This document shows, in pieces, positions 24,028-33,328 of a stretch of 57,296 nucleotides of DNA. Source of the stretch: DATMBF01 sp035559595 (GTDB lineage Bacteria; Bacteroidota; Ignavibacteria; UBA10030). The stretch's first letter is position 1. Every line of letters begins with the position of its first letter. Location: the NCBI GenBank assembly GCA_035559595.1, contig DATMBF010000016.1, forward strand, positions 1-57,296, in the 5' to 3' direction. The notes beneath the pieces are model-generated. The model was not told where the DNA came from, ran no database searches, and was given only the letters and a program-made list of their open reading frames with translations. The translations under genes and the position numbers were made by a program.

Positions 24028-24537
24028 ATGCTTAAGAAACGATCAGCAAGTCGCGACGTTGAGATACCGACCAGTTCGATGGCGGATATCTCCTTCCTCC
24101 TGCTTCTCTTCTTTCTGGTGACGACGACAATTGATGTTGACACGGGGATTGGTCTCGTTCTCCCCCCTCCGGTCGACGATGCGGAGCAGGTCAAAGTGAA
24201 GACGGAAAACCTTATCCGTGTTCTGGTGAACGCGAGGGGAGATGTCTTGTTGGATGATGAACTGACCTCCGTGCCGCAGATCAATGAAATCGTCAAGAAC
24301 AAAATCAAAGCCAATGATAAACTGATTGTCTCCGTTAAGGTCGATAGAGAAACTCCCTACAGAACATATATTGCAACGCTCGATCAGATCAAGCAAGCGT
24401 ATAACGCGCTCCGCGAAGAGTACGCCCAGACCCGCTTTGGGGTTGCTCTCAAGGACGTAACAAAAGAGCAACTTGAGGAGATTCGCGAGAAAGTGCCACA
24501 GCGCATCTCTCTTGCTGAACCCGAGCGTACGAGATAG
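24028..24537 (+). CDS. exbD: ExbD/TolR family biopolymer transport protein (first copy)
   Basis: A 169-residue protein with one N-terminal helix (about 19-37) that contains the family's conserved Asp (PTSSMADISFLLLLFFLVT), the residue that carries protons, then a periplasmic domain ending in a DVTKEQLEEIREKVP stretch not present in the second copy. It forms a dimer inside the ExbB pentamer. The next exbD follows after two bases. Two different ExbD partners in one operon may form a heterodimer or serve different TonB complexes; this is inferred. Confidence 0.92.
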   Translation: MLKKRSASRDVEIPTSSMADISFLLLLFFLVTTTIDVDTGIGLVLPPPVDDAEQVKVKTENLIRVLVNARGDVLLDDELTSVPQINEIVKNKIKANDKLIVSVKVDRETPYRTYIATLDQIKQAYNALREEYAQTRFGVALKDVTKEQLEEIREKVPQRISLAEPERTR

Positions 24538-24539
24538 CC

Positions 24540-24953
24540 ATGAAATTCAAGAAAAAGCAGGCTTCGACTAAGCAATCGATTCCTACCGCGTCGCTCCCAG
24601 ATATCATTTTCATGTTGCTCATCTTCTTCATGGTGAGCACGGTGTTGAGGGAATACGATGTGAAGGTTTCATACACCCTTCCTTCCGCCAAACAGATCGA
24701 GAAGATCGATAACAAACGCTTGATCTCTTACATTTGGGTAGGGAGAGATGGAAGAATCCAGATTGATGATAACCTTATCACGATCCCCGAGATTCAAAGC
24801 ATTGCTGCTCGCAAGCGGCAGCAAATTCCCAATGTCATCATGTCTCTTCGGATCGACGAGGGATCAAAGATGGGTATTGTGACGGACATCCAGCAGCAGC
24901 TTCGAAAGGGCGACGCTCTGAGGATCAATTATTCGGCGTTACAGTCTCTATAG
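24540..24953 (+). CDS. exbD: ExbD/TolR family biopolymer transport protein (second copy)
   Basis: A 137-residue ExbD paralogue with the same plan: an N-terminal basic stretch, a helix with the conserved Asp (TASLPDIIFMLLIFFMVST), and a short periplasmic domain ending NYSALQSL. It lacks the C-terminal extension of the first copy. Last gene of the exb operon. No tonB gene is visible in this window, so the partner must be elsewhere. The terminator at 25006-25034 probably ends the transcript. Confidence 0.92.
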   Translation: MKFKKKQASTKQSIPTASLPDIIFMLLIFFMVSTVLREYDVKVSYTLPSAKQIEKIDNKRLISYIWVGRDGRIQIDDNLITIPEIQSIAARKRQQIPNVIMSLRIDEGSKMGIVTDIQQQLRKGDALRINYSALQSL

Positions 24954-25005
24954 AACTCGCGAAGGGGTTCCCCGTGGGACGGAAGAAGGTGTGGCTTGCA
25001 TCACC

Positions 25006-25034
25006 GGCAGGTAGATTTTGCGCCTGCCTTTTTT
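25006..25034 (+). terminator. Rho-independent terminator after the exb operon
   Basis: GGCAGG (25006-25011) pairs with CCTGCC (25023-25028), followed by six T (25029-25034) and a further AT-rich run. The next gene starts 21 bases later. Confidence 0.82.
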
Positions 25035-25055
25035 ATTTTTAACCAACGAGTGACC

Positions 25056-25505
25056 ATGAATTTGCGTGACCGAATCACCCAAGACCTGAAAAATGCTATG
25101 AAGTCCGGCGACAAACTGAGGCTGGAGACGCTCAGGACCGTTCGCGCGCAAATGATTGAATTGGAAAAGAAGGGACTCGACCGCGAGATCACGACGGATG
25201 ACGAACTCTCCGTGCTGCAAAGCGCCGTCAAGAAAAGAAAAGAAGCGATCGAACAATATCAACAAGCCGGGAGATCCGATCTTGCCAATCAGGAGCAGGC
25301 TGAGCTCGAAATCATCATGTCGTATCTGCCGAAACAGATGAGCACGGAAGAAGCTGAGCACATTGTTGCAGCAATCATCACTCAAACCGGAGCGAGCTCC
25401 GCGAAAGACTTCGGCAAAGTGATGCCCCTCGTGATGAAAGAGCTGAAAGGAAAGATCGACGGCAAGCTTGTGCAGGAACTTGTGAAGAGGAAATTGGGAT
25501 TATGA
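25056..25505 (+). CDS. yqeY: GatB/YqeY domain protein
   Basis: A 149-residue protein matching YqeY: MNLRDRITQDLKNAMKSGDK at the start, ETLRTVRAQMIELEKKG, AIEQYQQAGRSDLANQEQAE and the C-terminal DFGKVMPLVMKELKGKIDGK. The domain is the tail of the GatB amidotransferase subunit and is thought to interact with tRNA, but its function as a separate protein is not established. The ATG at 25056 was chosen over a TTG at 24996 that would start before the terminator hairpin. Its stop overlaps the cvpA start by four bases (ATGA). Confidence 0.93.
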   Translation: MNLRDRITQDLKNAMKSGDKLRLETLRTVRAQMIELEKKGLDREITTDDELSVLQSAVKKRKEAIEQYQQAGRSDLANQEQAELEIIMSYLPKQMSTEEAEHIVAAIITQTGASSAKDFGKVMPLVMKELKGKIDGKLVQELVKRKLGL

Positions 25506-26110
25506 GTATCATCATCGATTTTTTCATTGCAACTCTTGTGCTTCTCACGACGCTGCTTGGCATCCGCGATGGTCTGGTACGAAAACTGATTACGACCCTC
25601 GTTCTCATCGCCGCGATGGTTGTCGGACAGCTCATGACACAGGATATTGCCTCCATCCTTGTCGACGAATTCGGTTTCGACCCGGCGACAGCACCAACAT
25701 GGGGGATGTTCTTTCTTGTCTGTCTCTTCCTTGCTACGGGATCGGCCATTTACAGATTCGTAGCGAAGAACTACAAGATCGGCGGCCTGGCTGATCGCAT
25801 TGCCGGAGGCACGATCGGGTTCGCACAAGGAGTGATCCTGGTCAGTTTTCTGCTCACGCTGATGACACGTCATGGTGTTCCAGGACCTGAGGTCAGAAAA
25901 GATGCACGGTTGTACGGCCCTGTTGTGAATGTTGCTCCGCAGATCATGGACATGGCTGGCGAATCAGCTCCCGAAGCACTCGAGGAGCTTCAACGAAGGG
26001 CGATTCCCGAGGTCCTGAAGAAGGAAAAACTGCTTGATGATGTGGGCAAGAAACTCCAGCAAGAGTCCTCAAAAGAAAAGAAACCGTCCCCAGGCGAACA
26101 ACGACGTTGA
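25502..26110 (+). CDS. CvpA family membrane protein
   Basis: A 202-residue inner-membrane protein with four hydrophobic helices (about 5-24, 30-48, 66-86 and 100-122) and the CvpA pattern: GIRDGLVRKL after helix 1 and DRIAGGTIGFAQGVILVSF around helix 4. The remaining 80 residues are a charged cytoplasmic tail ending in a Lys/Glu-rich stretch (KKLQQESSKEKKP). The family is named for colicin V production, and its general role (envelope or stress related) is not settled. The pairing with yqeY upstream and mutS2 downstream is common in bacteria. Confidence 0.9.
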   Translation: MSIIIDFFIATLVLLTTLLGIRDGLVRKLITTLVLIAAMVVGQLMTQDIASILVDEFGFDPATAPTWGMFFLVCLFLATGSAIYRFVAKNYKIGGLADRIAGGTIGFAQGVILVSFLLTLMTRHGVPGPEVRKDARLYGPVVNVAPQIMDMAGESAPEALEELQRRAIPEVLKKEKLLDDVGKKLQQESSKEKKPSPGEQRR

Positions 26111-26146
26111 CGCAGATGATTCCTCTGATGGTCCAACTCACCTCTG

Positions 26147-28501
26147 ATGATCCCTCCCATGCATGGGTTTACTACCGCCCTTGAGAAGTTAGAATTTGAC
26201 AGTGTTCTAGGTCGAATTCGTTCGCACGCCGTTTCAGATTCCGCAAAAGCACTCGTCAGCAGCATACGCCCATCGGTTAACCGAAAAATCATCGAGGATG
26301 AACTCCTTCGTGTCTCTCAGGCAAAGGAGCTTCTGATTGCAGAGGGTACCGTGCCCTTAGCGGGTCTTCGTGATACCCTTGTTTCCCTGAAGAAGACCAC
26401 CGTAGAGAACCAGGTCCTGAGCCCACGAGAACTCATCGAAATTGCAGAGCTGGCCAGGACCTCCCGCACCATGGCGCAATTCCTTCTGAAACGGAAAGCT
26501 CTCTATCCTCTTCTCGCCCCCGCCGCGACACGATTGAACACCGACAAAGTTCTGGAGTACAACATCACTCAGGCAATCGATGAGTATGGGTCGGTTCGCG
26601 ACACCGCCAGCAAAGAGTTGGGGATCATCCGTCGCGAGATCATTGAAGCGACGAGCCAGCTGAGAAAGAGACTCGAGGGCATTCTGAAACGCGTCTCCGA
26701 ACAAGAATTCGCTCAGGATGAGATTCTCACCACGCGCGACGGAAGGATGGTTATTCCTGTAAAAACCGAGTACAAGAAGCGTGTTCCAGGTTTTATTCAT
26801 TCGAGCTCAGCATCAGGCGCAACCGTCTTCATCGAGCCGGCCGAGACCTTAGAACTCAATAATGAGCTTCGGGAGGTGCAGATCCGTGAGCAGCGGGAGA
26901 TCGAGCGAATACTGAAAGCGCTTACTAGTCAAGTCGGCGAACAACGAGAGAGCCTTGAGGAAAGCTTGAATGCATTGATCGATCTCGATCTTCTGTGGGC
27001 AAAGGCGAAGTATTCTATCGAGATTCAGGGCAGCACGCCGAAACTGAGTGAGGGACGAACGCTTCGTCTCTATCAAGCCCGTCATCCTGTTCTCCTTGAA
27101 CGGCACAAAAGGGAAGAAGTTGTTCCGCTGGATTTCCCGATGGATGACTCAACCACGACAGTTCTTATCACCGGTCCGAACGCGGGCGGAAAAAGCGTTG
27201 CTCTCAAAACCGTCGGATTGCTCGCCCTGATGACCCAAGCCGGTCTTCACATTCCTGCTTCTACGGAATCCGAGCTGCCAATCTTTGAATCGGTATTTGT
27301 CGATATCGGTGATGACCAGTCCATTGAAAACGACCTTAGCACCTTCAGCTCCCATTTGTTGAACCTTCAAGCGATTCTCGAGAAGGCCGATCGCTCGTCA
27401 CTTGTCCTTATCGACGAGATCGGTGCGGGGACAGACCCGGTTGAAGGCGGGGCGCTTGCGGCGGCTGTCCTTACTGAGCTCACTCGGCGTAAGGCCTTCA
27501 CGATTGCCACGACGCACCACGGTTCCCTTAAGGTGTTTGCTCATGAAACGGAGGGCGTTACGAACGCCTCAATGGAATTCGACCAGGACTCTCTCCGGCC
27601 AACGTACCGCTTCCGAATGGGGGTGCCGGGAAGCAGTTACGCATTCGAGCTTGCAGAACGATTGGGAATGCCGAAAGACTTCTTGCGGCATGCTCGCTCT
27701 TATATTTCCAGCGATCGGCTTCAATTGGAGCGCCTCCTTGTGGAATTAGAGAAAACAATGCAGCAATATTCAGCCGATCTCAGAGAAGCAAGGAGACAAC
27801 GCGACGAGTATGAGCGACTGGCACGCGAGTACGAGCAGAGGCTGAGTGCAATCCAGAAAGAAACGCGGGAAATGAAACGCGAGGCGGCTGAAAAGGCACA
27901 ACAGCTCGTTGCCGACGCTCAATCTCTTATCGAACGATCAATCAAAGACATTCGTGAGTCCCAGGCCGACAAGAACACGATTCGACAAGTCAGGGAAAAC
28001 ATCGCGGCGGCTCAGAGAGAGCTGGAGGGATTGAGAATCACCGATGTTTCACCTGCTGAGACCTTTAAGATTGGCGACATCGTCCGGTTGAAATCGGGTT
28101 CAGCGGCTGGAGAAATCGTTTCGATACGGGATGATGTTGCTACGGTTCTCATCGACAACGCCCGACTTCGTGTGAAGATAGACGAGCTGGTGCGTTCTGC
28201 AACGATATCGCACTCTTGGAAGCCAAGCACGGCCGAATACACGACGGTCGAAGCCGGTACTGAAATCGATATTCGAGGGATGACAGGCGAGGAAGCAATC
28301 AATCATCTTCAGCAATTTCTCGACAATGCATACGTCGCCGGACTTCATCGAGTGGACATTATTCATGGAAAAGGGACAGGAGCCCTGAGGAAAAAGGTTT
28401 CAGCTTTTCTTAAGAGCTACCCACACGTTCGATCCTTTCGCTTAGGGGAGTGGAACGAGGGTGGCGCGGGAGTAACAGTGGTGGAGTTTGCGGATCAATG
28501 A
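26147..28501 (+). CDS. mutS2: Endonuclease MutS2
   Basis: A 784-residue MutS2: core/lever segments (about 1-320), ATPase with Walker A TGPNAGGKSVALKT (about 342-355), Walker B VLIDEIGAGTDP, a long coiled coil (about 520-640, rich in Arg and Glu), a KOW-like IVRLKSGSAAGEIVSI segment, and a C-terminal Smr nuclease domain (about 705-784; DIRGMTGEEA, DIIHGKGTGALR). It lacks the mismatch-recognition domain of MutS. Family roles include suppressing recombination and rescuing collided ribosomes. ATG 26147 and 26159 are both possible starts. The stop overlaps the biotin carboxylase start (ATGA). Confidence 0.96.
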   Translation: MIPPMHGFTTALEKLEFDSVLGRIRSHAVSDSAKALVSSIRPSVNRKIIEDELLRVSQAKELLIAEGTVPLAGLRDTLVSLKKTTVENQVLSPRELIEIAELARTSRTMAQFLLKRKALYPLLAPAATRLNTDKVLEYNITQAIDEYGSVRDTASKELGIIRREIIEATSQLRKRLEGILKRVSEQEFAQDEILTTRDGRMVIPVKTEYKKRVPGFIHSSSASGATVFIEPAETLELNNELREVQIREQREIERILKALTSQVGEQRESLEESLNALIDLDLLWAKAKYSIEIQGSTPKLSEGRTLRLYQARHPVLLERHKREEVVPLDFPMDDSTTTVLITGPNAGGKSVALKTVGLLALMTQAGLHIPASTESELPIFESVFVDIGDDQSIENDLSTFSSHLLNLQAILEKADRSSLVLIDEIGAGTDPVEGGALAAAVLTELTRRKAFTIATTHHGSLKVFAHETEGVTNASMEFDQDSLRPTYRFRMGVPGSSYAFELAERLGMPKDFLRHARSYISSDRLQLERLLVELEKTMQQYSADLREARRQRDEYERLAREYEQRLSAIQKETREMKREAAEKAQQLVADAQSLIERSIKDIRESQADKNTIRQVRENIAAAQRELEGLRITDVSPAETFKIGDIVRLKSGSAAGEIVSIRDDVATVLIDNARLRVKIDELVRSATISHSWKPSTAEYTTVEAGTEIDIRGMTGEEAINHLQQFLDNAYVAGLHRVDIIHGKGTGALRKKVSAFLKSYPHVRSFRLGEWNEGGAGVTVVEFADQ

Positions 28502-30012
28502 AAAAGTTGAGAGACATCAAGCGCCTTCTCATTGCCAACAGAGGTGAGATTGCGATCCGGGTTATGCGGGCGTGCAGAGAAATGGGCATTCAGACTGTTG
28601 CAGTATTTTCGGACGTTGACCGTACGGCGCTTCATGTGATGCTGGCTGATGAAGCGTATCCCCTCAATGGCGTTACGGCTGCAGAGACGTATCTCGATCA
28701 AAGCAAGATCCTGGATATTGCAAGGAGCAAAAAGATCGATGCAATTCATCCTGGCTATGGTTTCCTTTCTGAAAACGCTTCATTTGCAGAGCGAGTCGAA
28801 CACGCAGGCATTATGTTCGTCGGACCGTCGAGCAAGGCAATTCGATTGATGGGTGGAAAGACCTCGGCTCGCAACCTTGCACAAGAAATTGGTGTCCCCA
28901 CGATTTCAGGGACTATCGAGCCGTTAAGTTCAGTCTCTGAGGGAATTGCTAAAGCGAAAGAGATTGGTTTTCCGGTGCTTCTGAAAGCAGCGGCGGGTGG
29001 GGGAGGGAAGGGAATGCGTATTGTTTCGTCTGAAGAGGAGTTTGGCTCGGCCTTTCGTATGGCGCAGGCCGAAGCGAAATCGGCTTTTGGCGACGATCGG
29101 GTTTACCTTGAAAAATTCGTTGAACATCCCCGGCATATCGAAATCCAGATCATTGGTGACCACCATGGGAACGTGATACATCTTGGCGAGCGGGAATGCT
29201 CTATTCAACGAAGACATCAGAAGGTGATCGAGGAATCTCCATCGCCGTTCGTGGATAACGAGTTGCGGGAGCGCCTTGGTGAGGCCGCCGTGCGACTGGC
29301 GCGTAAAGGGGGGTACACAAACGCGGGAACCATCGAATTTCTCGTCGACGAAAAGAAGCAGTTCTATTTTCTCGAAATGAATACCCGTCTTCAGGTCGAG
29401 CACCCGGTAACCGAAACAATCACAGGATTAGACCTCGTCAAGCTTCAGCTTGAAGTGGCAATGGGAAGGGAACTTCCCATCCGTCAAGCGGATGTCCGGG
29501 CCACCGGTCACGCCATCGAATGCCGAATCTACGCGGAAGACCCGGCAAATAATTTCTTTCCGTCAACCGGACGTTTACAAACGTATCGCATTCCTCAGGG
29601 TCCGCATGTTCGGGTGGACAATGGTTTCCAAACTGGAGATGTCATTCCGATACACTATGACCCGATGCTTGCAAAGGTGATCACTTGGGGAAAATCCAGG
29701 GGGGAAAGTATCGAAACCATGAAGCGTGTGTTAGATGAATTCGTGGTTTCGGGCATTAGAACGACGATCCCATTTTGCATGACTATCCTTGAACACCCTG
29801 CGTTCGTTGCCGGGATGTGTGATACTCAGTTTGTGGAGAGAGAGTTTCGGCCTTCAGCTCTTTGGCAGTTCAGTGACAATGACCGAAGGGCGGCTTGTGT
29901 TGCGGCTGTCCTCTTGAAGACGGAATTGCGACAATCCGTCGATCTTGTGAATCATAATCTGCCGGTTTCCAATTGGAAGAAGAAACGAAATGAAACTCTT
30001 CGCTCATCATGA
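28498..30012 (+). CDS. Biotin carboxylase subunit (AccC-like) of an acyl-CoA or pyruvate-type carboxylase
   Basis: A 504-residue biotin carboxylase that charges biotin with CO2 using ATP and bicarbonate. Domains: N-terminal (RLLIANRGEIAIRVMRACRE, GYGFLSENASFAERV), ATP-grasp with the glycine loop AAAGGGGKGMRIV, the catalytic EMNTRLQVEHPVTE, and the C-terminal domain ending after about residue 445, plus about 55 extra residues. ATG 28498 overlaps the mutS2 stop by four bases. BCCP follows with the same kind of overlap. No carboxyltransferase is nearby, so the acyl substrate (acetyl-, propionyl- or methylcrotonyl-CoA) is unknown. Confidence 0.9.
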   Translation: MKKLRDIKRLLIANRGEIAIRVMRACREMGIQTVAVFSDVDRTALHVMLADEAYPLNGVTAAETYLDQSKILDIARSKKIDAIHPGYGFLSENASFAERVEHAGIMFVGPSSKAIRLMGGKTSARNLAQEIGVPTISGTIEPLSSVSEGIAKAKEIGFPVLLKAAAGGGGKGMRIVSSEEEFGSAFRMAQAEAKSAFGDDRVYLEKFVEHPRHIEIQIIGDHHGNVIHLGERECSIQRRHQKVIEESPSPFVDNELRERLGEAAVRLARKGGYTNAGTIEFLVDEKKQFYFLEMNTRLQVEHPVTETITGLDLVKLQLEVAMGRELPIRQADVRATGHAIECRIYAEDPANNFFPSTGRLQTYRIPQGPHVRVDNGFQTGDVIPIHYDPMLAKVITWGKSRGESIETMKRVLDEFVVSGIRTTIPFCMTILEHPAFVAGMCDTQFVEREFRPSALWQFSDNDRRAACVAAVLLKTELRQSVDLVNHNLPVSNWKKKRNETLRSS

Positions 30013-30527
30013 GTAAACGATACATTGTTTCGATCAATCAGCAAGAATACGAAGTTCTTCTCCTCGCGGACAACCGAGTCGTCGTGAATGGGGAGGAGTT
30101 ACCGTATCACGTTGCATCTCGAACTCATGGCGAACTCTCCCTCTTGTTGGATGGTTTGAGTTATGAAGTCCATGCCGCCGATACATCCCTTGACAGTCAA
30201 ACGAACGACGTAACCTTCTTGTTGAATGGAATGGAGATTCGGGCCACAGTTGACGATCCAAGCAGCCTGCTGTTGAAAACACTCTTAAGGACCCAACATC
30301 GTTCTTCAGGGACGAGACAGCTTCGAGCACCAATGCCGGGATTGGTCACAAAGATCGAAGTTCAGAAGGGGGAGGTTGTTCAGGCAGGGCAAGGACTGAT
30401 TATCCTGGAAGCGATGAAAATGGAGAATGAGATTCGGTCTCCTGAACCGGCGACAATCGAGGAGATTCATGTGAACTCTGGCACAGCTGTTGAAAAGGGT
30501 TCTTTGCTGATTACCATTCGATATTGA
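30009..30527 (+). CDS. Biotin carboxyl carrier protein
   Basis: A 172-residue protein with an unusual N-terminal beta-rich domain of about 100 residues, then a biotinyl/lipoyl domain (about 104-172) whose acceptor is Lys137 in LEAMKMENEI. A preceding MPGLVTKIEVQKGEVV strand pair is typical of PCC/GCD-type carriers rather than of classical AccB, which has a Pro/Ala-rich linker. The start overlaps the biotin carboxylase stop by four bases. It should carry carboxyl groups from that enzyme to an unknown carboxyltransferase encoded elsewhere. Confidence 0.92.
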   Translation: MSKRYIVSINQQEYEVLLLADNRVVVNGEELPYHVASRTHGELSLLLDGLSYEVHAADTSLDSQTNDVTFLLNGMEIRATVDDPSSLLLKTLLRTQHRSSGTRQLRAPMPGLVTKIEVQKGEVVQAGQGLIILEAMKMENEIRSPEPATIEEIHVNSGTAVEKGSLLITIRY

Positions 30528-30588
30528 AGTGAAATATTGGACATTGAGAGCTTATTTTCTTTATTTTCTTACACTCAGCCCATTCACC

Positions 30589-31848
30589 ATGACCCGATCA
30601 CATGCCTTTCTTGTCGTCCTGAGTTGTCTTTTTCTTTCGCCGCGACTCCACGCCAGTGGTTTTCAATTGAACGAGCACAGCGCTAGGGGGATCGGCATGG
30701 GGGGAGCATACGTTGCGCGCCCGTTCGATGGCTCGGCGATGTTTGTAAATCCCGCAGGTCTTGCGTTTGTCAACGGATTGGAATTCTATGGAGGGGCAAC
30801 CGCCATCGCCCCCGAGGTTCGATTTCGTGGGAGGTATCCTGAAAACCCAGTTTCCGAAGTGAGAATGAACTCTCAGCTCTTCCTTCCTCCTCACGCGTAT
30901 TTGAGCTATCGCATAACCGAAGAGATTGCGGTTGGTCTCGGAGCTTTTACGATTTTCGGTCTTGGAACGGACTGGCCAAAAGGATGGGCAGGTCGCGCCA
31001 TTGCCGAAAAAGCGGAATTATCTACACTCAACCTGAGCGCCACAGCCGCAGCTCAGGTTACCGATTTTCTCGCGGTGGGAGTAGGGTTCAACTATATCCC
31101 GGGGTCGGTGGAGATTACACGGACGGCAAAGACACCGTTCTCGGACCCAAACGGAAATCCGGTTGAACCGCGTGCAAAGGTAAGCGCAACGGGAAGTGGG
31201 ATGGGATGGAGCGCCGGTGTTCTCCTGAAAATATCCGAGGAACTTACGCTTGCTGCATCGTACAGATCGAATGTAACGATGAAGTTCAAGGGTGAGGCGA
31301 CATTTGAAGAGGTTCCAGCGTCTTTGAAGTCGAGCTTCCCAGATGGTCCGGTAAAGACGGACTTGAAAGGGCCTGCGAATGCCATCATTGGTCTTGCCTA
31401 TGCCATTGACGAGGGGCTCACGGTTGAAACAGATTTTCAGTACACGACATGGTCTGCCTTCGACACGCTAATCGTGGAATTCGAAAAGCCCATCAACGGT
31501 GAAACGCGAATCCGTTCGACTCGCGAGTACCACAATGCGTTTTTGCTTCGGCTTGGCATCGAATATGAAATGAGCGATGTATGGACGCTTCGGGCAGGAT
31601 ATATTTTCGACAAGAACCCGATCAAAGATGGTTATCTTGAGCCGTCGCTGCCCGACACGGATCGACACGATCTTACACTCGGGGTGGGTTACAAGGTTTC
31701 AGAAGTTCTCTCCATCGACGCCAGTTATATGTTTGTTCTGGCACTTCAGCGGACAGAAACGCAAAGTATCGCCGAATACAGCTTTAATGGTACGTACAAT
31801 AGTGTCGCTCACCTCGCGTCTTTGAGTATTCGGTATCGGATTTTCTAA
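30589..31848 (+). CDS. OmpP1/FadL/TodX family outer membrane transport protein
   Basis: A 419-residue beta-barrel porin with a signal peptide (MTRSHAFLVVLSCLFLSPRLHASG). After cleavage comes FQLNEHSARGIGMGGAYVA, the N-terminal plug segment of FadL-like proteins, followed by a DGSAMFVNPAGLAF motif. The C-terminus ends SLSIRYRIF with a final aromatic residue, as barrel-assembly signals do. It likely carries long-chain fatty acids or other hydrophobic compounds across the outer membrane. ATG 30589 was chosen because the GTG at 30529 leads into non-signal sequence. Its stop overlaps the next ATG by one base (TAATG). Confidence 0.9.
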   Translation: MTRSHAFLVVLSCLFLSPRLHASGFQLNEHSARGIGMGGAYVARPFDGSAMFVNPAGLAFVNGLEFYGGATAIAPEVRFRGRYPENPVSEVRMNSQLFLPPHAYLSYRITEEIAVGLGAFTIFGLGTDWPKGWAGRAIAEKAELSTLNLSATAAAQVTDFLAVGVGFNYIPGSVEITRTAKTPFSDPNGNPVEPRAKVSATGSGMGWSAGVLLKISEELTLAASYRSNVTMKFKGEATFEEVPASLKSSFPDGPVKTDLKGPANAIIGLAYAIDEGLTVETDFQYTTWSAFDTLIVEFEKPINGETRIRSTREYHNAFLLRLGIEYEMSDVWTLRAGYIFDKNPIKDGYLEPSLPDTDRHDLTLGVGYKVSEVLSIDASYMFVLALQRTETQSIAEYSFNGTYNSVAHLASLSIRYRIF

Positions 31849-33260
31849 TGCCCACCATTATGCAGAAGCGTATTTTCGTCTCCATTACTGCTGCTGCGAT
31901 ACTTTCCTTTTCTTGTGAGCATACGGCGCCCATCGAGGAGAAGCGGGGACTTGGAGCTCTGAATGTCCAAAGTTACGTAGCGATTGGGAATTCCATTACC
32001 GCAGGGTATCAATCAAGTGCGTTGTACTCATCTTCGCAACGCTACAGCTACCCAAGTCTCATAGCGCGGCAGATCGGGATTGCCGGGGGAAATCTCAATT
32101 TTATCCAGCCGCTTGTCAAGGACCCCGGAGTCGGCGGCCGGCGACGGATAAGTTCACTCTCGCCACTCACCATTGTCACAGATACAAGCCTCGATGCCAC
32201 GTCACCCTCAGTGTATGTCGATGGAAGCCTACCGCCGGTTGCGTATCACAATCTTGGTATCCCCGGTGCTTACGTGTCGAACCCGTATTACGGTGAAAAT
32301 GACATCCTCGATACCGTGAACAGTTTTACAAGGAGTTCCACTCCCTTTGGGCCAAATAATGAGAAAAATCTCTTCTATCACTTGGTTCGACGTAATCCAG
32401 CTAACGGTTTACCCGGCAACCCGGGTAGTGTCTGGATGCAGGCAAAACGTCACAACCCGACATTGATCACGGTCTGGATCGGCAATAACGATATCCTGAT
32501 TCATGCTGCATCTGGTGGTGTAGCGCCGTACACAGAGCCCGCTGTTTTTCAGGCAAACTTCAACGCGATGATGGATAGTCTGGAGAGCACAGGAGCGAGA
32601 ATTCTCGTTGCCACGATACCCGATGTTTCAGCGATCGCGTTTATGACGACGCTCCAGTGGTTTGTACCTGATCCGGGAGATGTTTCAAAGCCCTTGTTTG
32701 GCGGGTATATTTCCCTCTCCGGCCAAATGGGCGATGGCTCTGTTCGGCCTCTGAGGCCCGGCGATCTTGTTCTTCTGACTGCAGCCGACTACCTCTCGGC
32801 AGGCTACGGGCTTCCAACATTCATCCCCGGTGCGAACGGCCAACCATTGCCTCACTCTGTTGTTCTCGACTCAGCGGAGGTGGTGCGTGTGAGATCGATT
32901 ACGAACCAGTACAACAGCGTCATACGCCAACGCGCGAAATCAAATGTTGCCATTGTGGATATTGCGGAGCGTTTCGCTGAAATCGCTCGACGAGGCTTGG
33001 TCATAAATGGCGTAACATTCACAACAGCATACATACGGGGAGGATTGTTCAGTCTGGATGGGATTCACCCCACGTCGCAAGCATCAGGTCTTATTGCCAA
33101 CATGTTTCTTGAAACCATGAACAGGCAATGGGGAGCATCGATACCATTTGTGGATGTGTTGAGTCTTCCTGGCATTCCAATACCTTTGAGCAAATCGGCC
33201 ACGGTTCTTTCGGCGTTGCCATACCGCAGAGGAGACGAGCTTCGGCCATTTCTACAATGA
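31848..33260 (+). CDS. SGNH/GDSL hydrolase, probable lipoprotein
   Basis: A 470-residue SGNH hydrolase; ATG 31848 or 31860. The N-terminus has a signal and a possible lipobox (ILSFSCEHT), so it is probably an outer-membrane lipoprotein. Block I (VAIGNSITAGYQS) carries the nucleophile Ser, block III is WIGNNDIL with the oxyanion Asn, and block V is LDGIHPTSQ with the catalytic Asp and His. Related enzymes cleave esters of lipids or acyl chains. The 1-base overlap with the FadL-like porin suggests a joint role, for example releasing fatty acids for uptake; this is inferred. Confidence 0.88.
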   Translation: MPTIMQKRIFVSITAAAILSFSCEHTAPIEEKRGLGALNVQSYVAIGNSITAGYQSSALYSSSQRYSYPSLIARQIGIAGGNLNFIQPLVKDPGVGGRRRISSLSPLTIVTDTSLDATSPSVYVDGSLPPVAYHNLGIPGAYVSNPYYGENDILDTVNSFTRSSTPFGPNNEKNLFYHLVRRNPANGLPGNPGSVWMQAKRHNPTLITVWIGNNDILIHAASGGVAPYTEPAVFQANFNAMMDSLESTGARILVATIPDVSAIAFMTTLQWFVPDPGDVSKPLFGGYISLSGQMGDGSVRPLRPGDLVLLTAADYLSAGYGLPTFIPGANGQPLPHSVVLDSAEVVRVRSITNQYNSVIRQRAKSNVAIVDIAERFAEIARRGLVINGVTFTTAYIRGGLFSLDGIHPTSQASGLIANMFLETMNRQWGASIPFVDVLSLPGIPIPLSKSATVLSALPYRRGDELRPFLQ

Positions 33261-33328
33261 TAATACTCTAAGATAGTTTCATCTCCTAAGCTTAACTCCT
33301 TAATATTCTTAGACCTTATAGACTTTCT

